Below, piece by piece: positions 28,447-36,829 of a stretch of DNA of 64,000 nucleotides. Position 1 is the first letter of the stretch, and each line of letters starts with the position of its first letter. Under the pieces are notes generated by a model that saw nothing but the letters and a program-made list of their open reading frames with translations, did no database searches and was not told the origin of the DNA. The translations under genes and the position numbers were made by a program. Source of the stretch: Rhizobium sp. CB3090 (GTDB lineage: Bacteria; Pseudomonadota; Alphaproteobacteria; Rhizobiales; Rhizobiaceae); NCBI RefSeq assembly GCF_029714285.1, contig NZ_CP121662.1, forward strand, positions 1,736,001 to 1,800,000, given 5' to 3'.

Positions 28447-29085
28447 ATGGATATTGATCGACAAAAGGCGGAGACAACAACTCCGCGAGACAAACGCACA
28501 AGCGTGCAAAAGGTTTATGTGATCGCGTGCGGCGCAATCGCGCGCGAAATACTCGCGATCGTCAGAATTAATAACCTCGATCACATCGACCTGCACTGTC
28601 TTCCCGCGATCTACCATTCCTATCCACAGAAGATTGCCCCTGCCCTCAGGGAGGCGATTGCGGATGCCCGCTCACGCGGATTCGAGAAGATTTTCATCGG
28701 CTACGCCGATTGCGGCACCGGCGGCGATATCGACAAGATCTGCGAGCAAGAAGGCATCGAGCGTCTTTCCGGCCCGCACTGCTATTCCTTCTTCAGCGGC
28801 AACGAAGCCTTTGCCGCTCGCGACGATGACATCACCTCGTTTTTCCTAACCGATTTCCTGGCCCGCCAGTTCGAATCCTTCGTCATCGTGCCGCTCGGCC
28901 TCGACCGGCATCCGGAGTTGAAGGAAATGTATTTCGGCAATTATCGCAAGGTCGTCTATCTCTCACAGGAAGAGGATCCGGCGCTGCAGGAAAAGGCAAA
29001 AGCAGCAGCAGCCTATCTCGGCCTGGACTACGAATACCGCTTCACCGGCTATGGCGATCTTGCCCGTGAGTTGCCGGCCGTCTGA
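28447..29085 (+). CDS. DUF1638 protein of the methyl-transfer locus
   Basis: Up to 212 residues; a GTG at 28504 would begin the conserved part directly (VQKVYVIACGAIAREIL). Conserved features are IACGAIAREI, HCLPAIYHSYPQKI, IGYADCGTGGDID, GPHCYSFFSG and LDRHPELKEMYFGNY. Several Cys/His residues could bind metal. DUF1638 genes occur beside corrinoid methyltransferases, but their role is unknown. Neither start has a good ribosome site. Its own promoter would overlap the divergent entericidin gene. Confidence 0.82.
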   Translation: MDIDRQKAETTTPRDKRTSVQKVYVIACGAIAREILAIVRINNLDHIDLHCLPAIYHSYPQKIAPALREAIADARSRGFEKIFIGYADCGTGGDIDKICEQEGIERLSGPHCYSFFSGNEAFAARDDDITSFFLTDFLARQFESFVIVPLGLDRHPELKEMYFGNYRKVVYLSQEEDPALQEKAKAAAAYLGLDYEYRFTGYGDLARELPAV

Positions 29086-29314
29086 TTACGACATTGTCCG
29101 TTGCCGCCCCACTTGCGGCGGCCGCTGGACATCGCCATGCTGAAAGCCCCGAATCTCAGCGAAAAACAAGACGATGTCACTCAGAGGTGACGAGAGGTGT
29201 CGGTTGTGTGAAGACAGTTTCGACGCCGCGTCGTTTTTTGGCATGGGCCGCGTCGCCGCAAGCGCAGTCTCCGGATCGGCGGACGTGCATTCTTGTTCAA
29301 AGAGGAGAATTTGC

Positions 29315-29617
29315 ATGGCAGATCGCATTGTCGTCTACTGGCGGGACATTCCTGCCCAGATCATCATTAAGAAAGGACGGCAATCGGCCAAGCGTGAATT
29401 GTCGCTGCGCTTCACGGAAGCGATCGACATGTGCGCCATGCGCACCGGCGCCGCCGAAACCGACGACTATCTGGCCGAATGGCGCAAGGCCGATCCCGTG
29501 CCGGTCTCCGATGATCTGGAAGCAGAGGCCGACAAGGCCGCAAGCGAACTCGAAGCAGCCTATGATCGCGAGCGCCTCGTGGCATTGGTAAAAGCCGGAG
29601 GACGTGACAATGGCTGA
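29315..29617 (+). CDS. Virulence-factor family small protein
   Basis: 100 residues from the ATG at 29315, preceded by GAGGAG. The start MADRIVVYWRDIPAQIIIKK and the following KRELSLRFTEAIDMCAMR fit the short family named virulence factor, found beside MTHFR-C domain proteins. The rest is helical and acidic (DDLEAEADKAASELEAAYDRE). Its stop overlaps the next gene by 8 bp, so the two are coupled. No biochemical role is known; by context it belongs to the methyl-transfer pathway. Confidence 0.8.
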   Translation: MADRIVVYWRDIPAQIIIKKGRQSAKRELSLRFTEAIDMCAMRTGAAETDDYLAEWRKADPVPVSDDLEAEADKAASELEAAYDRERLVALVKAGGRDNG

Positions 29618-30188
29618 TGCAGTCCAAAAGCCGGGCAACGCCGCAGCGGGTGCAAAGGCGGCCAGCGGCGCCTATACGCCATCAGGTGTTTCGCCGAACC
29701 GCCGTGCACGGCGCAAATACACTGTCCGTCTCTGGGCCGTGCGTCATTCGCGTTTCCTCGAGTGGTTTTATCATCGCTTTGCCGACGCCTTCCTCCTGCT
29801 GCATCCGCTCTGGAACTCCATCGGTTATGCCCGCGTCGAACGGCCGATCACCTTCGTCGAGCGCAATGTGAAGGGCTTTCTCTTCGATTGCCGCATGTGC
29901 GGCCAGTGCGCCTTGTCGTCGACCGGCATGTCCTGTCCGATGAACTGTCCGAAGCAGTTGCGCAACGGCCCCTGCGGCGGCGTGCGCGCCAACGGCAATT
30001 GCGAAGTCGAGCCCGACATGCCCTGCGTCTGGGTTCAGGCCTGGAAGGGCTCGCGCAATATGAACGGTGGCGATGCGATCTTGAACGTGCAGAAGCCGGT
30101 AAACCAGTCGCTGCGGGAAACCTCCTCCTGGCTGCGCGTGACGGCGGAAGCTGCGGCAGCGCGCGAAGCGAAGAAGAAGGAAGCCTGA
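29610..30188 (+). CDS. Methylenetetrahydrofolate reductase C-terminal domain protein
   Basis: 192 residues. Its core is the cysteine-rich MTHFR-C domain: DCRMCGQCALSSTGMSCPMNCPKQLRNGPCGGVRANGNCEV, here split over residues about 92-130, with enough cysteines for an Fe-S cluster. In bacterial methyl-branch pathways such zinc or iron-sulfur proteins pair with MetF-type reductases and may carry electrons. ATG at 29610 overlaps the upstream gene; the MetF-like gene begins 4 bp after its stop, so a two-subunit enzyme is likely. Confidence 0.88.
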   Translation: MADAVQKPGNAAAGAKAASGAYTPSGVSPNRRARRKYTVRLWAVRHSRFLEWFYHRFADAFLLLHPLWNSIGYARVERPITFVERNVKGFLFDCRMCGQCALSSTGMSCPMNCPKQLRNGPCGGVRANGNCEVEPDMPCVWVQAWKGSRNMNGGDAILNVQKPVNQSLRETSSWLRVTAEAAAAREAKKKEA

Positions 30189-30192
30189 TCGA

Positions 30193-31299
30193 ATGGCGCA
30201 TATTGATGAAAATCCGCTTGGCGCGCATTTGCCGCTCGATCCCCTGCCGGGCCACTCGTCGCTTGGGCGGCTGGAGCGCGTGCTGCGCCGCGGCGAGTTC
30301 GCCGTCACGGCCGAGCTGAACCCGCCCGACAGCGCCAATGCCGAAGATGTCTACGAGCGCGCCTCCATTTTCGACGGCTGGGTGGACGGCATCAACGCCG
30401 TCGATGCCTCCGGCGCCAATTGCCATATGTCCTCGGTCGGCATCTGTGCGCTGCTGACGCGCATGGGCTATGCGCCGATTATGCAGATCGCCTGCCGCGA
30501 CAAGAACCGCATCGCTATCCAGGGCGATGTGCTGGGCGCGGCCGCCATGGGCGTCTGCAACATCATGTGCCTGACCGGTGACGGCGTGCAGGCCGGCGAC
30601 CAGCCGGGCGCCAAGCCGGTTTTCGACCTCGACTGCATGTCGCTGCTCGAAACCGTGCGGATGATGCGCGACAATGCAAAGTTCCTCTCCGGCCGCAAAC
30701 TGACCTCGCCGCCGAAGGTTTTTCTGGGCGCCGCCATCAACCCTTTTGCGCCGCCTTACGACTTCAGGCCGCATCGCCTGGCAAAGAAAATCGAAGCCGG
30801 CGCGCAATTTGTCCAAAGCCAATATTGCTACGACGTGCCGATGTTTCGCGAATACATGAAGAAGGTCAGGGATCTCGGCCTGGATGAGAAATGCTTCATC
30901 ATGGTCGGTGTCGGACCGTTGGCTTCTGCCAAAACCGCGCGCTGGATGCGCTCGAACGTTCCGGGCGTGCATATTCCGGACGCAGTGATCAAGCGCATCG
31001 AAGGCGCTCAGGATCAGAAGAAGGAAGGCAAGCAGCTCTGCATCGACATCATCAACGAGGTGAAGGAGATCGAGGGCGTTTCCGGCATCCATGTCATGGC
31101 CTACCGCCAGGAAGAATATGTCGCCGAGATGGTGCACGATTCGGGCGTCTTGAAAGGTCGCCAGCCGTGGAAGCATGAATCGAGCCGCACCGATGCGCTC
31201 GTCGCCGAGCGACTGGAGCATATTCGCGGCGGCATGGAGGAAAACCAACAGCAAATGGCCGAAGCCGCCGCCCATCATCCGCCGCACCTGGCGCATTGA
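30193..31299 (+). CDS. metF: Methylenetetrahydrofolate reductase (MetF-like)
   Basis: 368 residues of the MTHFR fold: RRGEFAVTAELNPPDSANAEDV at the start, PIMQIACRDKNRIAIQGDVLGA, NIMCLTGDG, and GAQFVQSQYCYDVPMFREYM for flavin and folate contacts. It interconverts methylene- and methyl-tetrahydrofolate. In this operon the likely direction is oxidation of methyl-tetrahydrofolate coming from the corrinoid route. The C-terminal 50 residues (from WKHESSRTDALV) are an extension rich in His. Tightly spaced with the MTHFR-C gene. Confidence 0.9.
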   Translation: MAHIDENPLGAHLPLDPLPGHSSLGRLERVLRRGEFAVTAELNPPDSANAEDVYERASIFDGWVDGINAVDASGANCHMSSVGICALLTRMGYAPIMQIACRDKNRIAIQGDVLGAAAMGVCNIMCLTGDGVQAGDQPGAKPVFDLDCMSLLETVRMMRDNAKFLSGRKLTSPPKVFLGAAINPFAPPYDFRPHRLAKKIEAGAQFVQSQYCYDVPMFREYMKKVRDLGLDEKCFIMVGVGPLASAKTARWMRSNVPGVHIPDAVIKRIEGAQDQKKEGKQLCIDIINEVKEIEGVSGIHVMAYRQEEYVAEMVHDSGVLKGRQPWKHESSRTDALVAERLEHIRGGMEENQQQMAEAAAHHPPHLAH

Positions 31300-31404
31300 A
31301 CCAGAATGTTTTTAACAGGCCCGCAGAGGAGCCGGCCTGGCTTGTAACCGAAATCATCGCACGATAGACCACCTTTATCGGGCCAACTGACCAGAGGATC
31401 AGAC

Positions 31405-32373
31405 ATGACGCGCACCATCGTTGCTTCAGCCACTCGCGAAATCATCATCGGTTTCGACCAACCCTTTTGCGTGATCGGCGAACGCATCAACCCGACGGGG
31501 CGCAAAAAGCTGGCCGCCGAGATGATCGAGGGCAATTTCGAGACGGTCATCAAGGACGCGCTGGAACAGGTAGCCGCTGGCGCCACCATGCTCGACGTCA
31601 ACGCCGGCGTCACCTCGGTCAACCCGAACGAGACCGAGCCGGGCCTGCTGGTGAAGACGCTGGAAATCGTTCAGGGTCTCGTCGATGTGCCGCTCTCGAT
31701 CGACAGCTCGGTAACGGCCGCCATCGAGGCTGGCTTGAAGGTCGCCAAGGGCCGGCCGCTGGTCAATTCCGTGACCGGCGAAGAAGAGAAGCTTGAAGCC
31801 ATCCTGCCGCTGGTGAAGAAATACGACGTACCCGTGGTCGCCATCTCCAATGACGAGACCGGCATTTCCATGGACCCCGACGTGCGTTTCGCCGTCGCCA
31901 AGAAGATCGTCGAACGCGCCATGGACCACGGCATCAAGCCGCATGATATCGTCGTCGATCCGCTCGTCATGCCGATCGGCGCGCTGGGCGATGCCGGCCG
32001 TCAGGTTTTTGCACTGCTGCACCGCCTGCGCAACGAGCTGAAGGTCAACACCACCTGCGGCCTCTCCAACATTTCCTTCGGCCTGCCGCACCGCCATGGC
32101 ATCAATGCCGGCTTCATCCCCATGGTGATCGGCGCCGGCATGACCTCGGCGATCATGAACCCCTGCCGCCCGCAGGAAATGGAAGCCGTTCGCGCCGCCA
32201 ACGTGCTGAACGGCACCGACGCGAATTGCACCAATTGGATCATGACCTATCGCGATTACAAGCCAGCCGAAGGCGGCGCTTTAGCTGCTGCCTCCACGGC
32301 AGCGCCGGCAGCAGGCGGCGGTCGACGTGGGGGACGCGCGGCGCGTGCGGGCGCGGGCGCTTCGAGAGAATAA
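31405..32373 (+). CDS. Pterin-dependent methyltransferase (MtgA/AcsE-like)
   Basis: 322 residues with a TIM-barrel pterin-binding domain: CVIGERINPTGRKKLAAEM, AAGATMLDVNAGV, VPLSIDSSV, PLVNSVTGEEEKL and TTCGLSNISFGLPHR. These match methyltetrahydrofolate:corrinoid methyltransferases, the step that passes the methyl group from the corrinoid protein to tetrahydrofolate. A Gly/Arg/Ala-rich tail of about 35 residues follows, similar in nature to the N-terminal tail of the MttB-family protein and the tail of the activase. Confidence 0.9.
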   Translation: MTRTIVASATREIIIGFDQPFCVIGERINPTGRKKLAAEMIEGNFETVIKDALEQVAAGATMLDVNAGVTSVNPNETEPGLLVKTLEIVQGLVDVPLSIDSSVTAAIEAGLKVAKGRPLVNSVTGEEEKLEAILPLVKKYDVPVVAISNDETGISMDPDVRFAVAKKIVERAMDHGIKPHDIVVDPLVMPIGALGDAGRQVFALLHRLRNELKVNTTCGLSNISFGLPHRHGINAGFIPMVIGAGMTSAIMNPCRPQEMEAVRAANVLNGTDANCTNWIMTYRDYKPAEGGALAAASTAAPAAGGGRRGGRAARAGAGASRE

Positions 32374-32375
32374 CG

Positions 32376-32726
32376 ATGTATCCGAGCAGCCGCCTTTCCA
32401 ACCATCTTGCGACGTTGTGGCTTCAAGCGCCCATCGTCATTGCGATGCGTACGCAGCAGATGTGGATGGCGGCGATAACCGGCGGTACCTTGAACATCGC
32501 GGAATTCAACCGGATGATCTCGGAAAAAATGATGGCTGCGGCGGAAAGCGCCGTCGCAGTCAACATAGCCATTATCAAACAGAACGTCATGGCGATGACG
32601 GCGATGGCAACGGGCAGCAGCTCCTCATCGCGTCGCGCAGCCGATGCGATCGCTCAAGCCGCCGTCAAGCCTTACAGCAAGCGCGTCCGATCGAACGTGC
32701 GCCGCCTCACCAGACAGAAAGGCTGA
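32376..32726 (+). CDS. Small Ala/Met-rich hypothetical protein in methyl-transfer operon
   Basis: 116 residues in a tight operon position (2 bp after the methyltransferase, 3 bp before the activase). It is largely helical and rich in Met, Ala and Ser (VIAMRTQQMWMAAITGG, MISEKMMAAAESAVAVNIAI, MAMTAMATGSSSS) with a basic C terminus. The pattern recalls phasin-like or amphipathic scaffold proteins, but no family is certain. Its position argues for a role in the pathway. Confidence 0.7.
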   Translation: MYPSSRLSNHLATLWLQAPIVIAMRTQQMWMAAITGGTLNIAEFNRMISEKMMAAAESAVAVNIAIIKQNVMAMTAMATGSSSSSRRAADAIAQAAVKPYSKRVRSNVRRLTRQKG

Positions 32727-32729
32727 TCC

Positions 32730-34775
32730 GTGGCCCAAGCCAGCGACAGCACGAATCCCCTCGTCCTTTTCATGCCCTCCGGCAAGCGTGGCCGTTTTGC
32801 GGTCGGCACACCGGTGCTGGAGGCAGCACGGCAGCTTGGCGTCTATGTCGAGAGCGTCTGCGGCGGCCGCGCGACATGCGGGCGCTGCCAAGTGTCGGTG
32901 CAGGAAGGCAATTTCGCCAAGCACAAGATCGTCTCCGCCAACGACCACCTCTCGCCGATCGGCCCCAAGGAAAAGCGTTACGCCGAAGTCCGCGACTTAC
33001 CCGACGGGCGTCGCCTCTCCTGTTCGGCCTTGATCCAGGGCGATCTGGTCATCGACGTGCCGCAGGATACGGTGATCAATGCGCAGGTGGTCCGCAAGGC
33101 CGCCGACGAGCGCGTCATCGCCCGCGATACGGCCGTGCACATGTGCTACGTCGAGGTCGAAGAGCCGGATATGCACAAGCCATCGGGCGATCTCGACCGG
33201 CTGAAAGCCGCATTGGCCGCCGACTGGAAATACGACAACCTCGAAATCGATTTTCATATCATCCCGCAGGTACAATCGATCCTGCGCAAGGGCGAGTGGA
33301 AGGTTACGGCCGCGATTCATAGGGATAGTGAGGGCGACCGTCCGCGCTTGATCGCACTTTATCCCGGCCTGAAGAACGAGGCCTATGGCATTGCCTGCGA
33401 TATCGGCTCGACGACAATCGCCATGCATCTCTCTTCGCTGCTGTCGGGTCGCACGGTGGCGTCCGCAGGCGCTTCCAATCCGCAGATCCGCTTCGGCGAA
33501 GACCTGATGAGCCGCGTCTCCTATGTGATGATGAATCCGGATGGCCGCGGCGCCATGACGAATGCCGTGCGCGAGGCGCTGAACGGGCTGATCGACAAGG
33601 TCTGCGCCGAGGGCGGCGCATCTCGCGAGGATATTCTGGACGCCGTCTTCGTCGGCAACCCGATCATGCACCACCTCTTCCTCGGCATCGATCCGACCGA
33701 ACTCGGCGGTGCCCCCTTCGCACTTGCCGTCTCCGGCGCCGTGCATCTGACAGCGGCCGAAATCGGCCTGCCGATGAATGCCGGCACGCGCATCTATATG
33801 CTGCCTTGCATTGCGGGCCATGTCGGCGCCGATGCTGCCGCCGCGACGCTGGCCGAAGGGCCGCACAGGCAGGACGAAATGATGCTGCTGGTCGATATCG
33901 GCACCAATGCCGAGATCGTGCTCGGCAACAGCAATCGTGTTGTCGCAGCCTCCTCGCCGACCGGTCCAGCCTTCGAAGGCGCCGAGATTTCCAGCGGCCA
34001 ACGCGCCGCTCCCGGTGCCATCGAGCGTGTGCGCATCGATCCCGTCACACTGGAGCCGCGCTATCGCGTGATCGGCGTTGAGCCGTGGTCGGATGAGCCT
34101 GGCTTCGAAGAAGCCGCAGCCAAGGTCGGCGTTACCGGCATCTGCGGCTCGGCCATCATCGAAGTGGTCGCCGAGATGTTCCTGACCGGCATCATCTCTG
34201 AAGACGGCGTCGTCGACGGCAACATGACGGCGCGCTCGCCGCGCATCCTGCAGAACGGCCGTACCTTCTCCTATCTGCTGCGCCACGGCGAACCCCGTAT
34301 CACGGTGACGCAGAATGATATCCGCGCCATTCAGCTCGCCAAGGCCGCGCTTTATGCCGGCGTCAAGCTGCTGATGGACAAGCAGGGCATCACCCATGTC
34401 GACCGCATCGGCCTTGCAGGTGCCTTCGGTTCCTTCATCGATCCGAAATATGCCATGGTGCTGGGTCTGATACCGGATTGTACCCTCGACAAGGTCAAGG
34501 CGGTCGGTAATGCCGCCGGCACCGGCGCACGCATGGCGCTCCTCAATCGCGGCCACCGCCGCGAAATCGAGGAAACCGTCAGCAAAATCGAGAAAATAGA
34601 GACGGCGCTTGAATCAAAGTTTCAGGAGCATTTCGTCTACGCCATGGCCCTGCCGAACAAGGTCGATGCCTTCCCCGAACTGTCGAAGGTCGTGACATTG
34701 CCGGAGCGCAAGCAGCTTGCCGACGATACCGCTGGCGAAGGCGGCGGACGCAGACGTCGCCGCAGCCGCGAGTAA
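32730..34775 (+). CDS. Reductive activator of corrinoid protein (RACo/RamA-type ASKHA ATPase)
   Basis: 681 residues from a GTG. The N-terminal 2Fe-2S ferredoxin domain has ligands Cys44, Cys50, Cys53 and Cys98 (SVCGGRATCGRCQ, RRLSCSA). The long C-terminal ASKHA ATPase domain has ACDIGSTTIAMHL, FVGNPIMHHL, LLVDIGTNAEIVLG and GLAGAFGSFIDP. Such proteins use ATP to reduce oxidised cob(II)alamin back to the active cob(I) state. An Arg-rich tail (GGGRRRRRSRE) ends the protein. Last gene of the operon; the LysR gene faces it 18 bp away. Confidence 0.9.
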   Translation: MAQASDSTNPLVLFMPSGKRGRFAVGTPVLEAARQLGVYVESVCGGRATCGRCQVSVQEGNFAKHKIVSANDHLSPIGPKEKRYAEVRDLPDGRRLSCSALIQGDLVIDVPQDTVINAQVVRKAADERVIARDTAVHMCYVEVEEPDMHKPSGDLDRLKAALAADWKYDNLEIDFHIIPQVQSILRKGEWKVTAAIHRDSEGDRPRLIALYPGLKNEAYGIACDIGSTTIAMHLSSLLSGRTVASAGASNPQIRFGEDLMSRVSYVMMNPDGRGAMTNAVREALNGLIDKVCAEGGASREDILDAVFVGNPIMHHLFLGIDPTELGGAPFALAVSGAVHLTAAEIGLPMNAGTRIYMLPCIAGHVGADAAAATLAEGPHRQDEMMLLVDIGTNAEIVLGNSNRVVAASSPTGPAFEGAEISSGQRAAPGAIERVRIDPVTLEPRYRVIGVEPWSDEPGFEEAAAKVGVTGICGSAIIEVVAEMFLTGIISEDGVVDGNMTARSPRILQNGRTFSYLLRHGEPRITVTQNDIRAIQLAKAALYAGVKLLMDKQGITHVDRIGLAGAFGSFIDPKYAMVLGLIPDCTLDKVKAVGNAAGTGARMALLNRGHRREIEETVSKIEKIETALESKFQEHFVYAMALPNKVDAFPELSKVVTLPERKQLADDTAGEGGGRRRRRSRE

Positions 34776-34793
34776 TACGCGACTGACGGCGGC

Positions 34794-35693
34794 TCATGCG
34801 GCCATTTTCCGCCCAATCTCTATGAATGCCTGACGGATGCTGTCGGCGACCGCCTTCATTGGACCGGTCATCTGCGAGGCGGTCAGCAAGCGAATGTCGA
34901 AGGGTGTGAGTTCCGGCAGCCCCTCATTCGGCCCAAGGATTTCCATATCCTCCGTGACGTAAGAGCGCGGAAACGGCGCAACCGCCAGGTCCGAGACGAC
35001 GGCGGCGCGCTGTGCCATCGTATGAGCGCTGAGATAAGAAACGCGGTAAGGCCGCTTTTGCCGATCGAGCTGCGCCAAAGCCTCCGATCGCCAGATACAG
35101 CCATCTTCCCAAATCGAGATCGGCAACGGATCACGGCGATAGGCCGTACCGCACTTTGCGCCGGCCCAGACCAAGCGTTCGGTATAGATAACCTCGCCCT
35201 CGGTCGGGAAAGGCCGCGTTGCGCAGTTGATCAACGCCAGATCCAGTCGCTGCTCTACGATACGCCTCTTCAACTGAAGACTCATGTCGACGGTAACGTC
35301 GACCATGATGCCGGGATAACTTTCCGAAAAACTCCTCAGAATGCTCGGCAGCAGGCGCTCGCCGATATCGTCGGGGGCGCCGAGCCGCACGACGCCGCTG
35401 AGCTCAGGCATGATGAAGCGTGACACGGCCTCGTTGGAGAGCGCCAGGATGTTGCGAGCATAGGAGAGCAGCATTTCACCATGCTGCGTCAGGCTGACGG
35501 AGCGCGCATCGCGCAGGAATAACGTCACGCCAAGTTGCTCTTCCAGCTTCTTGATCTGCATCGAGACAGCAGACGGCGTGCGATAGACCGCATCGGCAGC
35601 AGTCGAGAAATTGCCGGTTTCGGCAATGGCGACGAAAGTGCGCAGAACTTCATTGTCGAGCAACGGTATGGGCCGGCGAAGCGGTACGGTCAT
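34794..35693 (-). CDS. LysR-family transcriptional regulator
   Basis: 299 residues from the ATG at 35693 (GAAGGA upstream); the frame extends 14 codons further but that part is not family-like. The N-terminal winged HTH reads EVLRTFVAIAETGNFSTAADAVYRTPSAVSMQIKKLE (two parts of one domain), followed by a LysR substrate domain (VVRLGAPDDIGERLLPSIL, LDLALINC). It converges on the methyl-transfer operon and is the probable regulator of that operon. The inducer is unknown. Confidence 0.93.
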   Translation of the reverse strand: MTVPLRRPIPLLDNEVLRTFVAIAETGNFSTAADAVYRTPSAVSMQIKKLEEQLGVTLFLRDARSVSLTQHGEMLLSYARNILALSNEAVSRFIMPELSGVVRLGAPDDIGERLLPSILRSFSESYPGIMVDVTVDMSLQLKRRIVEQRLDLALINCATRPFPTEGEVIYTERLVWAGAKCGTAYRRDPLPISIWEDGCIWRSEALAQLDRQKRPYRVSYLSAHTMAQRAAVVSDLAVAPFPRSYVTEDMEILGPNEGLPELTPFDIRLLTASQMTGPMKAVADSIRQAFIEIGRKMAA

Positions 35694-35813
35694 AACGGCG
35701 TCCTTCAATTTTTCTGATTTTAAACACCATATCATTTCATTTGTCTGAATGTCAACGAAGCACCATATTAGACCTAACGAAATTGATGAGACAGCCGAAA
35801 GGAGCTACGAACC

Positions 35814-35981
35814 ATGGCTGACACAGCACTTCACGAAGCATCTCGCCTGTTCAATCTCATGCGCGCCCGCGAGATTCGGCGCACCGCACAGCACACACTC
35901 GATGAAATCGCCGCGCGTTTCCCGGCGCATCTGATTGACGACGTCAATGCCCGCGGCCTGCCGCCGGATCGTGTGATTTGA
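35814..35981 (+). CDS. Small hypothetical protein, 55 residues
   Basis: An ATG at 35814 with AAAGGAG upstream opens a 55-codon frame (MADTALHEASRLFNLMRAR at the start, then TAQHTLDEIAARFPAHLIDD). It is predicted to be helical and soluble. It is divergent from the LysR gene. Composition and ribosome site favour a real gene; function unknown. It is the last gene of ordinary chromosomal character before the mobile region. Confidence 0.5.
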   Translation: MADTALHEASRLFNLMRAREIRRTAQHTLDEIAARFPAHLIDDVNARGLPPDRVI

Positions 35982-36189
35982 AGAACTCGGCTTAAAGAGA
36001 ATCAACTAACTAATTAATTTAAAAGGGCTTAGATGCCTCTATAGCGAATCTTTAAAGGGCTTATCCCGTTCGTACAGGTGTCAAGTACATCTAGCGTTCA
36101 CGCATAACATGTCTCTCCTGCTCGGCTATACAAGCAGCACGAGCGAAAGCCTGTTTTCAACGCGTAGGGCGGAGGATCGTTCGCCGTCT

Positions 36190-36335
36190 CGGGATTCGCC
36201 GATGACAGCGCGTGTGCCGTACCTAGCGAAGAAGCGGTGGCGGAACGGCTTCAGATGCCCGAGGTGCGGCAGGGAACCGCGCCTAGCGGCTGTGGGCGCT
36301 TCGGTGGGTCTGGGAGTGCCAAGACGTTAGGGTGA
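36190..36335 (+). pseudogene. IS1595-like transposase remnant (zinc-ribbon part)
   Basis: The translation contains VPYLAKKRWRNGFRCPRCGRE, close to the N-terminal zinc ribbon of IS1595-family transposases, where KRWPNGFxCPxCG is usual. The frame decays on both sides and no catalytic domain remains. The 200 bp before it (35982-36190) show no gene; two copies of AAAGGGCTTA occur at 36022 and 36053. Confidence 0.5.
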
Positions 36336-36398
36336 ACGGCAATGCGAGACGAGTGACATCTCCGCCATATCCCGCCGGAACCGAGAACTTGGTAAGCC

Positions 36399-36580
36399 TT
36401 AAGCCGGATCGATGATGCCAACCACTCTGCCCACGATTTCATCGACCGTATCTGCATCAAGCGTGTCAACAAAACGTGCGGTTTTTTGCTGAACACGGGA
36501 CACGATGTCGAAGCTCCTGACGTGGTTGCAGAGCGCAACTCCGTTGGTTTCATGCCCCGTGATATTCACGGCCATCCCGA
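36399..36580 (-). pseudogene. PemK/MazF-type toxin remnant (C-terminal part)
   Basis: The minus-strand frame reads GMAVNITGHETNGVALCNHV, then RSFDIVSRVQQKTARFVDTL and ends with VDEIVGRVVGIIDPA. This fits the C-terminal half of PemK/ChpB-type endoribonucleases (a Val-Ala-Leu-Cys-x-x-Val-Arg strand, then Asp-Ile and a final helix). The N-terminal half with the catalytic Arg/Thr region is missing, and upstream the same frame runs into IS5-like sequence, so it is a fused fragment. No antitoxin remains nearby. Confidence 0.5.
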
Positions 36581-36770
36581 TTCCGGGCGCTCGCCGCGCG
36601 CCGCTCGACGAGCGGTACGCCTTGCAGATCGTCGCGTCCACCATCACGACGCCGTCGGCCGCGGCCGCCGGGCGCAGCGCATCGAAGACGCGCCGCCTCA
36701 CGCCCTTGAGTGCCCAGCGGCGATAGCGGCGGCGGATCGCGTCGGTGTCGGCGCGGGATAGGCCTTAGCT
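36581..36770 (-). pseudogene. IS5-family transposase remnant
   Basis: On the minus strand the translation RRRYRRWALKGVRRRVFDAL followed by VVMVDATICKAYRSSSGARR matches the region of IS5-family (IS1031/IS427 type) transposases around the first catalytic Asp (MVDAT). Only this part is left; it is joined to the toxin remnant on one side and ends before the tniQ stop on the other. Confidence 0.6.
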
Positions 36771-36829
36771 TTAATTCAAAAAAACAGCCTTGTTCGTAGT
36801 GAAATGCGAAGGAAATCAATGGCGACCGT

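Noticed and set aside
32997..34556. Long minus-strand open frame (519 codons) opposite the activase
   Set aside because: High-GC antisense shadow; the plus-strand protein has clear ferredoxin and ASKHA motifs.
36018..36065. AAAGGGCTTA repeats as left end of the Tn7-like element
   Set aside because: Only two copies, in the same direction as the right-hand array rather than inverted, and with a different core.
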